This document shows, piece after piece, positions 40,880-52,533 of a stretch of 64,000 nt of DNA. Each line of letters begins with the position of its first letter. Within the stretch, counting starts at the first letter, position 1. Both the position numbers and the translations under genes were made by a program. The stretch spans positions 5,499,318 to 5,563,317 of the forward strand of contig CAIIXF020000012.1 of the NCBI GenBank assembly GCA_903813345.2, given 5' to 3'. Source of the stretch: Owenia fusiformis (lineage: Eukaryota; Annelida; Polychaeta; Sabellida; Oweniidae). The notes beneath the pieces were generated by a model. It ran no database searches and was not told the origin of the DNA. It worked only from the letters and a program-made list of their open reading frames with translations.

Positions 40880-42647
40880 AGACTCCAGATTTCACACTTT
40901 TTTTAAGCTGGGTCATCCAGAACTTGTAAGCTGAGTCATTCAGAATAAGCTGAGTCAGCTAGAATATAGACATTTAGACAACTTTTAAGAAGGCTATCTT
41001 CGACTCTATTAGCTTAACATGGGGATATCATCATATCGACTTTTCGAGACTTCAAACCGCTATAACTATCTAACCAGAAGTTAGATCGAAATTTGGTTTA
41101 AAGATTCTGATTCCTGAGAAAATTCTACCCTTAATTCATAACTCATACGTTAAATTTGGAGAATTTTTTATTTTGACCTACATTTCGGACACCATATCTC
41201 AAAAGTGGGTCAAAAAACTTTCTGACGGCAGAAGGCTAACACTATAAGCACACTCTTTGCTACCTGTATACAAAATTTTGAAGCAAATCCTTAAAGTGTA
41301 ATGTCAGAATCGCAAAAATAAGGAAAAACTATGAATTTGACCTAGATTTTGACCAAGGCATTTTTGCGTCCAAATTTTAAAGCTAGATAGTCTTCGAGGT
41401 CCCCTCCTTTTATAGGCTTTCAGAATGTTAAGCTGTACTCAGTCTATATCTGGTATTTTACACTTCAAAAAATCCTTTTTCTCATTGACATAACATGGGG
41501 CACCAAATTTAGCGATTTTTGAGCTTTCAAAACGCCATAACTTTCGAACCGGAAGTCGGATCGAAATTTGGTTTGCAGATTCGGATTCCTGACAAAATTC
41601 TACCCCTAATTCATAACTCACACGTTTAATTTGGAAATTTTTTATTTTGACCTACTTTTTGGACACGCCATAACTTCCGAACCGGAAGTCGGATCGAAAT
41701 TTAATTTGCAGATTTGGATTCCTGAGAAAATTCTACTCTTAATTCATAACTCATACGTTGGATCTGGAGAACCTTTTATTTTGACCTACTTTTCGGACAC
41801 CATATCTCAAAAGTGGGTCAAAATACTTTCTGACGGCAAAAGGCTAACACTATAAGCACAATCTTTGCTACCTGTATACAAAATTTGGAAGTAAGTTATT
41901 CAAGTGTAGTGTCAGAATCGTAAAAATAAGGAAACACTATGAATTTGACCTAGATTTTGACCTAGGCATTTTGGTGTCCAAATTTTGAAACTATGTAGCT
42001 TTTGAGGTCCCCTTCTTTTATAAGCATTCATTATGTTAAGCTGTACTCAGTCTATATCCTGTATTTTACACTTCGAAAAAGTCTTTTTTCCCATTGACTT
42101 AACATAGGCACCAAATTTAGCGATTTTTGAGCTTTCAAAACGCCATAACTTCCGAACCAGAAGTCCGATCAAAATTTGGTTTGCAGATTTGGATTCCTGA
42201 GAAAATTCTACATCTTTTTCATAGCTCACACATTCGATTTGGAGCATGTTTAGGCGTGACCTACATTTCGGACGCCATATCTCAAAATCGGTAAGAGTAA
42301 TCAAAATTCTGATGTCATATCTTTGATTCGCCTTTTTCTTAGCTACACGATGAAAAAAAGATGAAGGAGTTACGAAGAATATTGACGAAGATATGATGAA
42401 GAATGTTGAAAATGTAAGATTTGACCTAGTTCTTGACCTTTGACCTAGATAAAAATTTGACCTAATTTCCTAGAAAGCCGGTTTCAGTCTTTAGTTAACC
42501 ATGTAAGTTGGATTAAGTAAGCTGTTATAGTTGACGAGAAATTTGGTGAGGAGGAAGAAAAAAGAAAGAAAAATAATAATAATAATAATAATAATAATAA
42601 AGAAAACAGGCAAAAACAATAGACTCCAGATTTTCAATCTGGAGTCT
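40880..42647. repeat. Repeat domain of three diverged units, 500-600 bp each, bounded by AGACTCCAGATTT
   Basis: Words such as CGCCATAACT(T/A)(T/C)CGAACC.GAAGT, GATTCCTGAGAAAATTCTAC, CGGACACCATATCTCAAAAG and CTACCTGTATACAAAATTT recur around 41060-41330, 41530-41890 and 42140-42300. The domain starts with AGACTCCAGATTT and ends with a hairpin (AGACTCCAGATTTTCAATCT then GGAGTCT). (AAT)n runs at 42570-42600. Confidence 0.6.
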
Positions 42648-43020
42648 AATAAATATGCTTGCGATATCTCTGTAACAATATCTATATAAAAGTTACTTAA
42701 TAAAAGTGCTGAACATAGAATATATGTAGTTAGAAGTTAGTTTCATTATTTTTCAGCATTTTTACAGAATTAAAATTTAAAACATAATTATTAATATACT
42801 GCATCTTCCCATATGATATGAAACATAAATAATGATACTTCTGTACTATTAATATATTACTATTAATATTTTATCATCCCGTCACTAATGCTCAAAATAT
42901 AGATCTAAAATGTCAAATATTGCTGCTGTAACATTCTTTTAAAGGTCACAGATAACTGTTGTCACTCTGAAGACAGGTCCACACTTTCTCATATGAATTA
43001 ACATAGTTAAATGTTAACGT

Positions 43021-44190
43021 TTATCCTTCCATATTATGACAATATCCATAACACTTGCAAAGTTCGGTGCATAAAAGTCCACTTTTGTGGCATGAGCATC
43101 TGGCTCCACATCCTTTTAAGCATCCACACTTTACAAGGACCTGACATGCCTTAGATGCCTGAGGAAGGTCTGTCCACTTTGGCACTACAACAGTATGGCT
43201 AATTTTCCAACCCCATTGAAGATAGGACTGAAGGTGATCTGGTCTAGGATTTAAATACTGGCCCCACACAATGCCACCCTGGAAGGCCACCCTAAGAATA
43301 TGCTGTCTAAGAGCAGCTCTAGTTGGGGGGATTTCTTTCCTTTGTTGCAAAACAATTCTTTTCTGGCCTTATTGATGTCTACCTGTTCACTTGTACGGTC
43401 ATATAATTTTGATCATGTATCATCAATATACTCAAGAAGGGCCATCAAAGCTACTGCTTCATTTTCCTCTTGGCTATTGTCAGCATTTCTAGCAAAGAGT
43501 ATAGACCTGCCACGATTGTAGAAGGTTACTAAGCAAGATAGGTGATATTTTGCCTCCTGTGCAACTAGATCTGTAGTATTAAGTTTGACTAGGATCTTTA
43601 GATCTCACACAATGTTTGCATATTCACGGATTTTTTCCTCAAGGGCAAATGTAGATACAGAACATAGTTTTAATATCAGTTTGCTGTTCACAAAATAAAC
43701 ATTTTCGTTCATCGCTCGAACCTCTATTCATGCTTCTATGATACATGTTTTGTGTTTCTGGGAGTATATCATCATTCATCTTTCTCTTGCTAGATACACG
43801 TTTTCTAGCACGTTCAAGTTCACTACTGCTGAATCGTCTGTGACAGCTATGGTGAAATTTTGCTTCATTTTTTAGCAGTGAAGCAAATAGTCCCGAGCCA
43901 TCATTTAACTTGCTTTAAGTCTACTTTCATAGGCAAACAGTTCAATTCATGGAACTCCTCAAGATTGGTAGCCAGTACCTCATACGTATGTCCTTTACTT
44001 TGTATGGGATTGTTTGCAAACAGTTCAATTCATGGTACTCCTCAAGATTGGTAGCCAGTACCTCATACGTATGTCCTTTACTTTGTATTGGATTGTTTAC
44101 TGGACATCTTAGAGGTTCATCTTTTACTTCCTGACATAAAACACATCTGTTCCAGATAATGTCTTTCTCAGATTTATTTGCAGTCTCCAT
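43021..44190 (-). pseudogene. Broken Cys-rich (CXC/tesmin-like) repetitive-protein gene
   Basis: From 44190 downward on the minus strand: IIWNRCVLCQEVKDEPLRCP with EVLATNLEEYHELNC, an interrupted middle, KYHLSCLVTFYNRGRS, INKARKELFCNK, a frame change, then KEIPPTRAALRQHILRVAFQ. It ends with a Cys-rich tail (CGCLKGCGARCSCHKSGLLC then CTELCKC). This arrangement resembles a multicopy invertebrate protein family I have seen but cannot name. Function is unknown, and the tail looks metal-binding. Several stops, at least one frameshift and an 83-bp tandem duplication make it a pseudogene. Confidence 0.65.
43934..44099. repeat. 83-bp tandem duplication inside the Cys-rich pseudogene
   Basis: CAAACAGTTCAATTCATGG starts at 43934 and 44017, and both copies run through TACGTATGTCCTTTACTTTG with few differences. 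Confidence 0.9.
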
Positions 44191-44367
44191 GGTCTTAGCA
44201 AGATATAGTCCTAACAGATCACCACATTTACTTATGAAGCACTTGTCATTCTTTTATAATCATAGTTCATTACTTTACAAAAGTATTCACACTACTTGGG
44301 TCAAATCAAGAAATTAAAACTACTAAAACCACTGCCTCACAGACTTTTTAGCAGTATTGAAAAATGC

Positions 44368-44975
44368 TTAAAGGAATATTCCTTGCCAGACCCTTTCTCT
44401 CTTGATATGGTAGCTATAATCATATATATAGTTTCCATATTTAGCAAAACATGGGAACATGTTTTAATATGGTCAATATTGATCATTTAAAAATCTAGTG
44501 CTTATTTCCAGTGAGCTGCCATCTTTTAAGATTTCTTGCAGGAAGTGATGTCATCAACTCTCAACTTCTATAACCTTGCCCATAACAGTATAGGAAAGTA
44601 GCACAAAATCACTTCTAGACAAGTGATCATTACTTTCTTTGCAAAAAATATTTTTTTACTTAGAATAAAAGAAGAGATTTTCAGAAGGATTAAATAAGAT
44701 ACAAAGTTGAAAAATAATATTTAGCTGGTTTTGTAATTCTTAATAGCTCCTCATCTAATGCTACATGTATATGCAAAGTTGAGAGTCAATGACATCACTT
44801 CCTGTGTGAAATTTTAAGAGATGGCAGCTTATAGGAATTGAGCATCACATTTCTAAGTGATCAAATTTGACCATATCAAAACATTTTTGCGTGTTTTGCT
44901 AAACATGGTAAGCATATATATGGTTATAGCTACCATATGAGGAGAGAGATGGTTTGGCAAGGAATATTCCTTTAA
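44368..44975. mobile_element. Foldback MITE of about 600 bp at a TTAA target
   Basis: TTAA then AGGAATATTCCTTGCCA at the left end, exact complement at the right end, TTAA at both borders. Arms pair for roughly 200 bp (AGTGATGTCATCAACTCTCA against TGAGAGTCAATGACATCACT). The terminal GGAATATTCC is itself a palindrome. TTAA suggests piggyBac- or Kolobok-driven movement. Confidence 0.85.
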
Positions 44976-44979
44976 AGAT

Positions 44980-46055
44980 GAAGAGAATTTCCCAGTGCTA
45001 AAACATCTGGTATAGGCTAATCATTTAATAACAAATATAACTTTTTAGATGCAGTGTTTAGAGTATACATATTTCTTGATGTGTATTAAGTAATGTGATA
45101 CTTTGGTAATATACATTTTGCAGTTAGATTGACAAAATAGATTTTAGATTCATAATTCACAGTTTCTCAACTTTTCCTATCTCCTTACTGGAGAACTCTG
45201 TGACACACCACATATTCAATTAATGAAACTTCATCAAACTCAGAGTTATAGTAAAAGTTGTTCAACTGGTTCATTGTTGGTTTAATTTAAATAGGAAAGT
45301 CTGAACAACCAAAATTGTAATAAAATCATCAAAATAGAAAATAATGTCTGTTAATTGCTATCAGATTCATACAGTCCACTCAAAAGCACACACCATTTAT
45401 TCATTTATGGATACATTAATATCATTTCAATTCCAAATGAAGTTTTTTCTGAAGAAAGAATGCATATTAAGGTGAATAAAGTCAATGAATCACAACAGTA
45501 GCAGTAGTTCTCTTAAAACTAAGAATTGCGTTGATTGTGCCAGCACAATCTGGAGCACAACCAGTGACACATGCTATGTTTTCTTCTATTAAGCAACTGA
45601 TATTGAATTCACACCCTTATATATGTTTGAACATATGTGATTGAGAGAGAATCTGATCTACAACATAACCATCTAAGCATAATATGAACTTTTTTATGTT
45701 AATTCGCATAAAAAACATAATGGTAATAGTGCCGATCCTTGTTTTACACCTATTTTCTTCCCTTAGTGGGCACATAATGCATCTAAAATGATTGCTGAGG
45801 TTCAAGAGACATAAAAGTTTCATTTGAACTTAAATCTAGCACTTGTAGCTCAATACATGATTATATTTTTCATTTGTATTAACATTTGGAAAGATCGTTG
45901 GATATATTGGCGGCCATCTTGAATTTTGGGACCAAAAAGTGAAAATTTTTCTTGCGGCCACGGATCAATTTTTTTAAAACTCTCTAAAGAAACTCTGTAC
46001 CAAAATTCACGCTTCTATCACAATTTGAAACGTTCTGGTGGTATTTTCCCTAAAT
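44980..46055. other. Stretch without recognised gene
   Basis: AT-rich DNA. I see no exon, inverted repeat or array that I can support up to the truncated LINE. Confidence 0.5.
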
Positions 46056-46059
46056 CTGT

Positions 46060-47470
46060 CTCACTAATAGTACTTTTAGGCAATTCTGAAAATGATCTCA
46101 ATAAGATGCTCAATGTCACTAATGATTTTGCTATTAAATATGGTTTTAGGTTTAGTGAGAAAAAATCAAAAGTCATGGTTATAGGCAAGAAGATTGATAA
46201 GAACAAGTTATGGAAATTAGGTGATCTCAACTTAAATGAAGTCCAAACCTATAAATATTTAGGTATTCATATTGATCGATCCTTGAAAGATAATTTCCAC
46301 ATAATTGATCAACAAATTCAAAAGTCAAAGACTCTGAAGAACTTTATTACATTTATACTGAGCAAACATTTAAATGCTAAACGTATTGAATTTGGTAATA
46401 CGCTTTATACAACAAAATTCCTCTCGGGGCTGTTACATGGCTGTGGTGTTTGGGTTACGAATACCAAGACCATCCTTGATAAACTCCGGACAATGCAATA
46501 TGACATGGCCAGGGGTATTTTCAATATAAAAAGTACCCCTGCATATGTTGCTATCATTAATGAACTTGGTTGGACACCAATTAAGTACATAGTCCTCAAG
46601 CGACAAATCCAATATTTTCTCCATTTACAGACTCTTGATCAGGGGTCATTCATAAGATTACTACTAACTAGAATGCAAGAACGATTTGCATGTAACAAAT
46701 CAAATAGTTGGAAATATGTCGAGCACATAAATGATATCTTTAAACTGATTGACCTTGAAGGCATTGACAATAACTTAAATACTTTGACAGAAAATTATGA
46801 ATCTTCTATTCAGAAGACATGCGACTCCGAGATACAAACTGAAATGAATGGAAAGTCTTCCTTGACACTGTATAGACAGCTTATTGATCTTAAACATGAA
46901 GGTTTACAGTACTATTTAAGAAATGATTTTGATTTTGCAAGCGCACGATTAAAATTTCTTGCCCGGACCGGGAAACTAGGTCTTAAAGGTGAAACATATA
47001 AATGGGCAAATGTACAAGTTAATAGCCCATTCTGTGATTTTTGCTCTGATAAAGAAGAGAATATAGAACATAGATTACTATTTTGCTCTAATTTTGCAGG
47101 GGAAAGATCCAAATTTTATAAAATACTTGAGGATAAAATTCCCATACATTTAACAGGGATATTCTTTAGCGCCCCAACTGACACAAAATTGAAATGGTTA
47201 CTGGGAGATGAGGCATACATCTTTGGGGGGCACGAATATGGTGTTTTATTCGACTCTTTAGTAAAAAGCTTTTTAAATAAGATTTTAAGTAAATATTAAC
47301 ATACCTGTACCTATGTTTTAATCCTTTTTAAGACTCATTTTAGTTTGATAAAATGTTGTTTTTAACCAACATGGCATTTTGGATATTTTCGATTAGATGC
47401 ACCTTAATGTAAGAGTGCCACTGTTAAAAAAGTGTATATCTAAATAAATAAATAAATAAAATAAATAAAT
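46060..47470 (+). pseudogene. 5'-truncated LINE: reverse transcriptase C-terminal part to 3' tail
   Basis: The frame 45926-47299 becomes family-like from about 46060: LGNSENDLNKMLNVTNDFA and KYGFRFSEKKSKVMVIGKK are the RT thumb-side blocks that follow the catalytic YADD, which is missing. YKYLGIHID and a C-terminal zinc knuckle (CDFCSDKEENIEHRLLFC) follow, and the element ends in an AAATAAATAAAT tail at about 47442-47470. The upstream part of the frame is genomic flank. It is a different lineage from the complete LINE at 31044. Confidence 0.85.
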
Positions 47471-47609
47471 ATGCAATATGGAATATTTTATACCTAATCA
47501 AATGGCATTTTGCTAAATGATTTTTAAAAATCAGTTTGAGAACATTAACATGAAAATTGGTACAAAACAAGTTAAATTCAAACTACTCATTAACACATAC
47601 AATGGGCTA

Positions 47610-47922
47610 ATTGTATTGTATTGTATTTACCACCAATTAAGGGGAGTCATACCTCTTATCCCGTATATATACGGTCGTAATTTAATGGGCTTTTAGATAG
47701 ACCAAGAAACCCCTCCTTGAAGGAGCCCTGTATTCTTTTATGTGCACTTATACATAAATATACAAGTACACACCACAGCCTTTTGTACGAGTTGTGGACC
47801 ACTCAGTCAAACACCCTGAAGTACTCTACACAAACAAATTAAGTCTTGCTTGAACCGGGGATCGAATCCGGGACGTATTGCGTAAGAGGTACAAGCGCTA
47901 TCGCTGAGCTATAAGGGTGGAC
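47610..47922 (-). mobile_element. tRNA-derived SINE
   Basis: On the minus strand the head contains an A-box-like TAGCTCAGCGATAG (47898-47911) and a B-box-like GGATTCGATCC (47859-47869), spaced as in a tRNA gene. A body of about 200 bp unrelated to tRNA follows, with an AATACAATACAAT 3' tail ending near 47610. The promoter boxes would serve RNA polymerase III, while movement depends on a partner LINE. Confidence 0.85.
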
Positions 47923-48029
47923 TAATATGGCTAATATGATAATGAAATATCAACTCCATCTGATGCATCAAATGATGTAATGCTAAATACCGCAATAATG
48001 TTCACATGTATACTGTTATGTATTCAACA

Positions 48030-48440
48030 AATCTGAATTCAAATCTCAAATCAACAAATCTTTACCTTAGCACACGCAATGGTCTAGAAATAGCAATTTC
48101 ACTGTGCTTTTATTGTACTGTATATTCACTTTTGTATTGCATTTTAGCTCAATGGATCAGAAATAGCACAAGGAAATATCAATTCTGTATACAAGGCAAT
48201 AGTATTGTACCTTTATTGTACTACATATTTCATTATTTACTATTGCGCTGCACACTAGCTCGATGGTTTAGATATGGCATAGAGTCCAATGATAAATAAC
48301 AATGCTAAGCATGTCAAATGCCCTTGTTATACTCTGAAGTTGTATACTAGCTCCATGGTTTAGAGATGGCATAGAGTCCAATGATAAATAACAATGCTGT
48401 GCAAGACAAAGCAATGGTGTAGTGTCTTTGTTGACTATTG
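48030..48440. repeat. Degenerate tandem repeat, about 100-bp unit
   Basis: TAGCTC.ATGGTTTAGA.ATGGCATAGAG and AATGATAAATAACAATGC occur twice (about 48250 and 48340), with more diverged relatives at 48060-48240. Confidence 0.65.
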
Positions 48441-48764
48441 TAGCTGGGGCTTAGAGGATAGAGGATCTCAGCAATACAATAATCAGAGTCACAAATCCCT
48501 GAATCATGATCAACTGAATATCTGAAAGAGGAATTTAGAAGATTACTTCACTGCAATAGTATTACAGACAGACTTCCTTCAAATGACAATACTCTTATAA
48601 CATTACCGTATCACTACATTTAAATTCAGTGAATAAATAATTAAACAAGTCAAGTGAATATGTCCACTTAAACAGTCATATTGTAAACTAAATACAAAAA
48701 TTTACATGACAAAATGTTAACACAATGTCAAAGAATGGAATGTTGATAGCTGTGACTTTAACTC

Positions 48765-48832
48765 TCTTAGTGCCGGTGCGACTTTTTGTTCGTTTGACGT
48801 CTCAGTGCCGGTGCGACTTTTAGGTCGTTTTT
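48765..48832. repeat. Short direct repeat of AGTGCCGGTGCGACTTTT
   Basis: The 18-mer occurs at about 48769 and 48805, each followed by (T)GTTCGTTT or GGTCGTTT. A two-unit repeat of higher GC than its surroundings. Confidence 0.7.
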
Positions 48833-49479
48833 GAAGGAAAATTGTGTAAAACTCAAATATGTTCGTATTTCCAATTCAGACGTGATTGAAAACACAATAA
48901 AACTATCTGATTACATACTTCAGTACTATACCTTATGTAAATGCTTCATATTGAGCCACTGGAATAGTGATAAGAGGAGAAATTAGAGTGAAACTCGACA
49001 TATTCCTCAACGTCTTGGAAATATTTTCAATATGGCGCCATTGGGGAAATCCCTGGGGAAATCCATTTGACATGTCATTTTGAAACGTATGATAATTGAT
49101 TAATAATTGATAAAAACTTCAATAATGTTTGCAAACGAAAAAGTTAACGATAATTTATAATCTTATTTGAAGTATTACTCAATTCTAAATGCATATTATT
49201 ACAAAATGATACATATAAAGAAGTGTAACTAAAATATATATATCTTGAGAATGATCAGTTCATAGATTTACCTACTTTTCAAATGAAGATCATCCCCCGA
49301 TCTCTGCCCGATCTTCATGTATGTCAGGGGTACGATTACTCCCGGGAAATCCTTCGACCACCATGTTGCCCACATGACACAACCCCCAAGTTTGATGGCC
49401 GATCATTTTTTCAATTTTTTATTTTTGCGCAAAATTCGTTTTGCACCTTCATTCCAAGATACCCGGGTTTAGCGCGCGC

Positions 49480-49613
49480 GTACTATAACGTCACTATAGC
49501 AACGTTTTGACCTTGAACTAACAGGATAGAGGAACGCGCTGCAGTGTCTGAACGGGTCACGACAATGCAGCCTTTTTGCACGTTTCATGGACAATCTTCG
49601 GTATTATTAAGGT
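49480..49613 (+). promoter_or_regulatory. CpG-rich putative promoter and first exon
   Basis: GCGCGCGTAC, ACGTCAC, CAACG and CGCGCTGCAG are clustered in an otherwise CpG-poor AT-rich area. They are followed by ATG (49565) and a good donor AAG|GTAAGT at about 49612. A possible exon with matching acceptor lies at about 51626. The spliced reading frame ends after about 42 codons, so a noncoding transcript is as likely as a protein. Confidence 0.25.
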
Positions 49614-49974
49614 AAGTTTAAAACGAGGAATGCCACTGGAATCCTGAGATTCACAGCTTTGACGTGGTATGAAAAAGGATCCATAAATATTGCGATTTCT
49701 TACTGATCGAGACTCTCAAACTTTGATGAATAAAAACAGGTGCTTTTCCTGAGACCCAGCGTCTTCTTAATTTTCAGTAATTTGCTAGAAGGTTAGAAAT
49801 TTTTTCTTTGGTACACATTTGGAGCACATAACAGGTGTACATTTGAGCAACTTTGAAAATTATTCATCAAATTTTGACGGAATTATCAACCAAAGTGTTG
49901 GTGGATTTTGGTGTCATTTGCAGTTCAAATTGTTAGTTTTCAGCGTCTCTAGATAAGGGATTTTGAGGAAAAGT

Positions 49975-51400
49975 TGTGAAAAGCTTATTTCTGAGGGTTC
50001 ATGAATACAGGTCAATGTGTGTGTAATATCTAAGCATAACTCCTGGTAGATTTTCTCATCCATCGCCATTTGTACCCCCCGAGACCTCAAATGTGGGTCC
50101 CTAGTCCAGTTCGAATTGTTCGATTTCCTTATATGGTGTTTAGACACCATATGAACGATTATTTCCGAAGGTTCATATATTCAGCTTAATGTGTGTTAAA
50201 TAGCTAAGCATAACTCCTGATAGATTTTCTCATCCATGGCCATTTGTACCCCCGAGACCTCAAATGTGGGTCCCAAGTCCAATTCGGATAGTTCGATTTC
50301 ATTATATGGTGTTTATACACCATATGAAAGATTATTTCTGAAGTTTCATATATTCAGCTTAATGTGTGTGTAATATCTAAGCATAACTCCTGGTAGATTT
50401 TCTCATCCATGGCCATTTGTACCCCCCGAGACCTCAAATGTGGGTCCCTAGTCCAATTCGGATAGTTCGATTTTATTATATGGTGTTTATACACCATATG
50501 AAAGATTATTTCTGAAGGTTCAATCATATATTCAGCTTAATGTGTGTTAAATAGCTAAGCATAACTCCTGGTAGATTTTCTGATCCATCGCCAGTTTTAC
50601 CCCTGAGACCTCAAATGTGAGTCCCTAGTCCAATTCGGATAGTTCGATTTCCTTATATGGTGTTTATACACCATATGAAAGATTATTTCTGAAGGTTCAT
50701 ATATTCAGCTTAATGTGTGTTAAATAGCTAAGCATAACTCCTGGTAGATTTTCTCATCCATGGCCATTTGTACCCCACGAGACCTCAAATGTGGGTCCCT
50801 AGTCCAATTCGGATAGTTCGATTTCATTATATGGTGTTTATACACCATATGAAAGATTATTTCTGAAGGTTCATATATTCATCTTAATGTGTGTTAAATA
50901 GCTAAGCATAACTCCTGGTATATTTTCATATCCATCGCCAGTTTTACCCCTGAGACCTCAAATGTGGGTCCCTAATCCATGTAATCTGGTTTGGATTGTT
51001 CGATTTCCTTAAATGGTGTTCAGACACCACTTGAAAAGTTTATTTCTGAAGGTTCATATAATCAGCTTAGTATGTGTGTATTAGCTAAGCATAACTCCTA
51101 GTATATTTTCTCACCTATCGCCATTTGTACCCCCGAGATCTCAAATGTGGGTCCCCGACTCCCCAGTCTGGTTTGGATTGTTCGATTTCCTTATATGGTG
51201 TTCAGAGTTCAGACATGCACCACTTGAAAAGTTTATTTCTGAAGGTTCATGTATTCAGCTTAATGTGTATGTAATAGCTAAGATAAACTCCAAGTAGATT
51301 TTCTCATCCATCAACATTTGTACCCCCAAGACCTCAAATGTGGGTCTGGAGTCCGGTTCGGATTATTTGATTTCCTTATATGGCGTTTAAATACCACATG
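49975..51400. repeat. Satellite-like array, about 173-193 bp unit, eight copies
   Basis: GAGACCTCAAATGTG recurs at about 50081, 50254, 50428, 50605, 50779, 50952, 51135 and 51328. Each unit also holds AAGCATAACTCCTGGTAGAT and a dyad TATGGTGTTTATACACCATA. Spacing drifts upward toward the right end. Confidence 0.9.
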
Positions 51401-51909
51401 AAAAGATATAATAATACAATATATGACAATACATGTATTATATGATCTCAAGCTCATTTTATTTACCAGTTCACTAGTTTTATTTTGTATTTTATTGGGT
51501 CTAAATTGATGGGTGCAACATTGATGGGTGCAACATTCATTCAAATTACACATATAAAAGCTTTTTATACCTTCTAAATGATCAATATTATTCATTATCA
51601 ATAATGTACACTTATTTTCTTCCAGCTACCGAGTGAGAATGGACATGACTAGCAACCATGCCTCTTTACCTGTTGACTCCATCTTTGAATGTTATGCGAA
51701 TGATTGAGATCTGCCATGTTGCAGAAAAATGTGATTTTCGAGGTATGTACACAATGTTAGATAAATCGAATGTACAGAGTGTCAAATAAATATGATAGAT
51801 AGTTTTACTGTGCTAAGGAACAATTCAGATATCATGCAGACAAAAAGTTACCCAACATTATGTGGATCATAAAGTTAAGGGGGAGAACATATTTATTTGA
51901 TACCCTGTA

Positions 51910-52533
51910 CAGGGTGTCCCGAAAGTATGGGGGCCCCCTAGGCGGACATATACCAATGTCTTCATAGTATGTGTCATATATCATTTTAAAGCTTATCCAA
52001 ACTTACATTAATTTGCCAAGTATCATGGTTCAACTCACAAAAGGTAAATAGTTACAGGCATTTCAAAACTAAGTGTTTAGCTAAACATATAGTTCATTTC
52101 AGTATCCTGGTAACAGCCCTGACCTGAATATGACCGAAAATATGAGAGCTATTGTCGACAAAAGGATGGATATTGAGTTCTAAAAAGAGGAAGTTGGGGG
52201 TAGATACTCCAGGGAAACTCTTCTAGAATGCTTTAAAAAAGTTTTATTAGGATAAAAAAATGCCAAATCCCTATTTGAAGCACGTTTAAGGTCATATATG
52301 GAAAGCATTGCTGCCATTAACATGGCTTAGGGACTCCGGGAGACACACCGACTATTATTTTGGTGTAAAACTGACTTTAATTTTTTTTAAACTTTTTCCC
52401 ATTTTGAGTTCAACCGTGATACTTGGCAGATCGGTGTAATTTTGGATGATCTTTCAAATGATATATGGCACATACTATGGAGACATTGAAAAATGTCTGC
52501 CTAGGGGGGCCCCCATACTTTCTGGACACCCTG
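51910..52533. mobile_element. Third deleted mariner-type element (CAGGGTGTCCCGAAAG ends)
   Basis: CAGGGTGTCCCGAAAGTATG and GGGGGCCCCCTAG are mirrored at the right end (CTAGGGGGGCCCCC ... TCTGGACACCCTG). TA flanks both ends. It contains a transposase C-terminal fragment on the plus strand. Confidence 0.88.
52103..52331 (+). pseudogene. Tc1/mariner-like transposase C-terminal fragment
   Basis: YPGNSPDLNMTENMRAIVDK, a stop, then KEEVGGRYSRETLLECFKK and ARLRSYMESIAAIN correspond to the WP.NSPDLNPIEN.W...K block and following C-terminus of Tc1-like transposases. It has in-frame stops, and the catalytic N-terminal two-thirds are gone. Confidence 0.75.

Noticed and set aside
45926-46059. N-terminal 45 residues of the 457-codon frame
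   Set aside because: Not LINE-like. This is genomic flank that happens to be open up to the truncation point of the LINE.
47859-47911. A functional tRNA gene
   Set aside because: A- and B-box words are present, but the acceptor and anticodon stems do not pair and an unrelated SINE body and tail follow.
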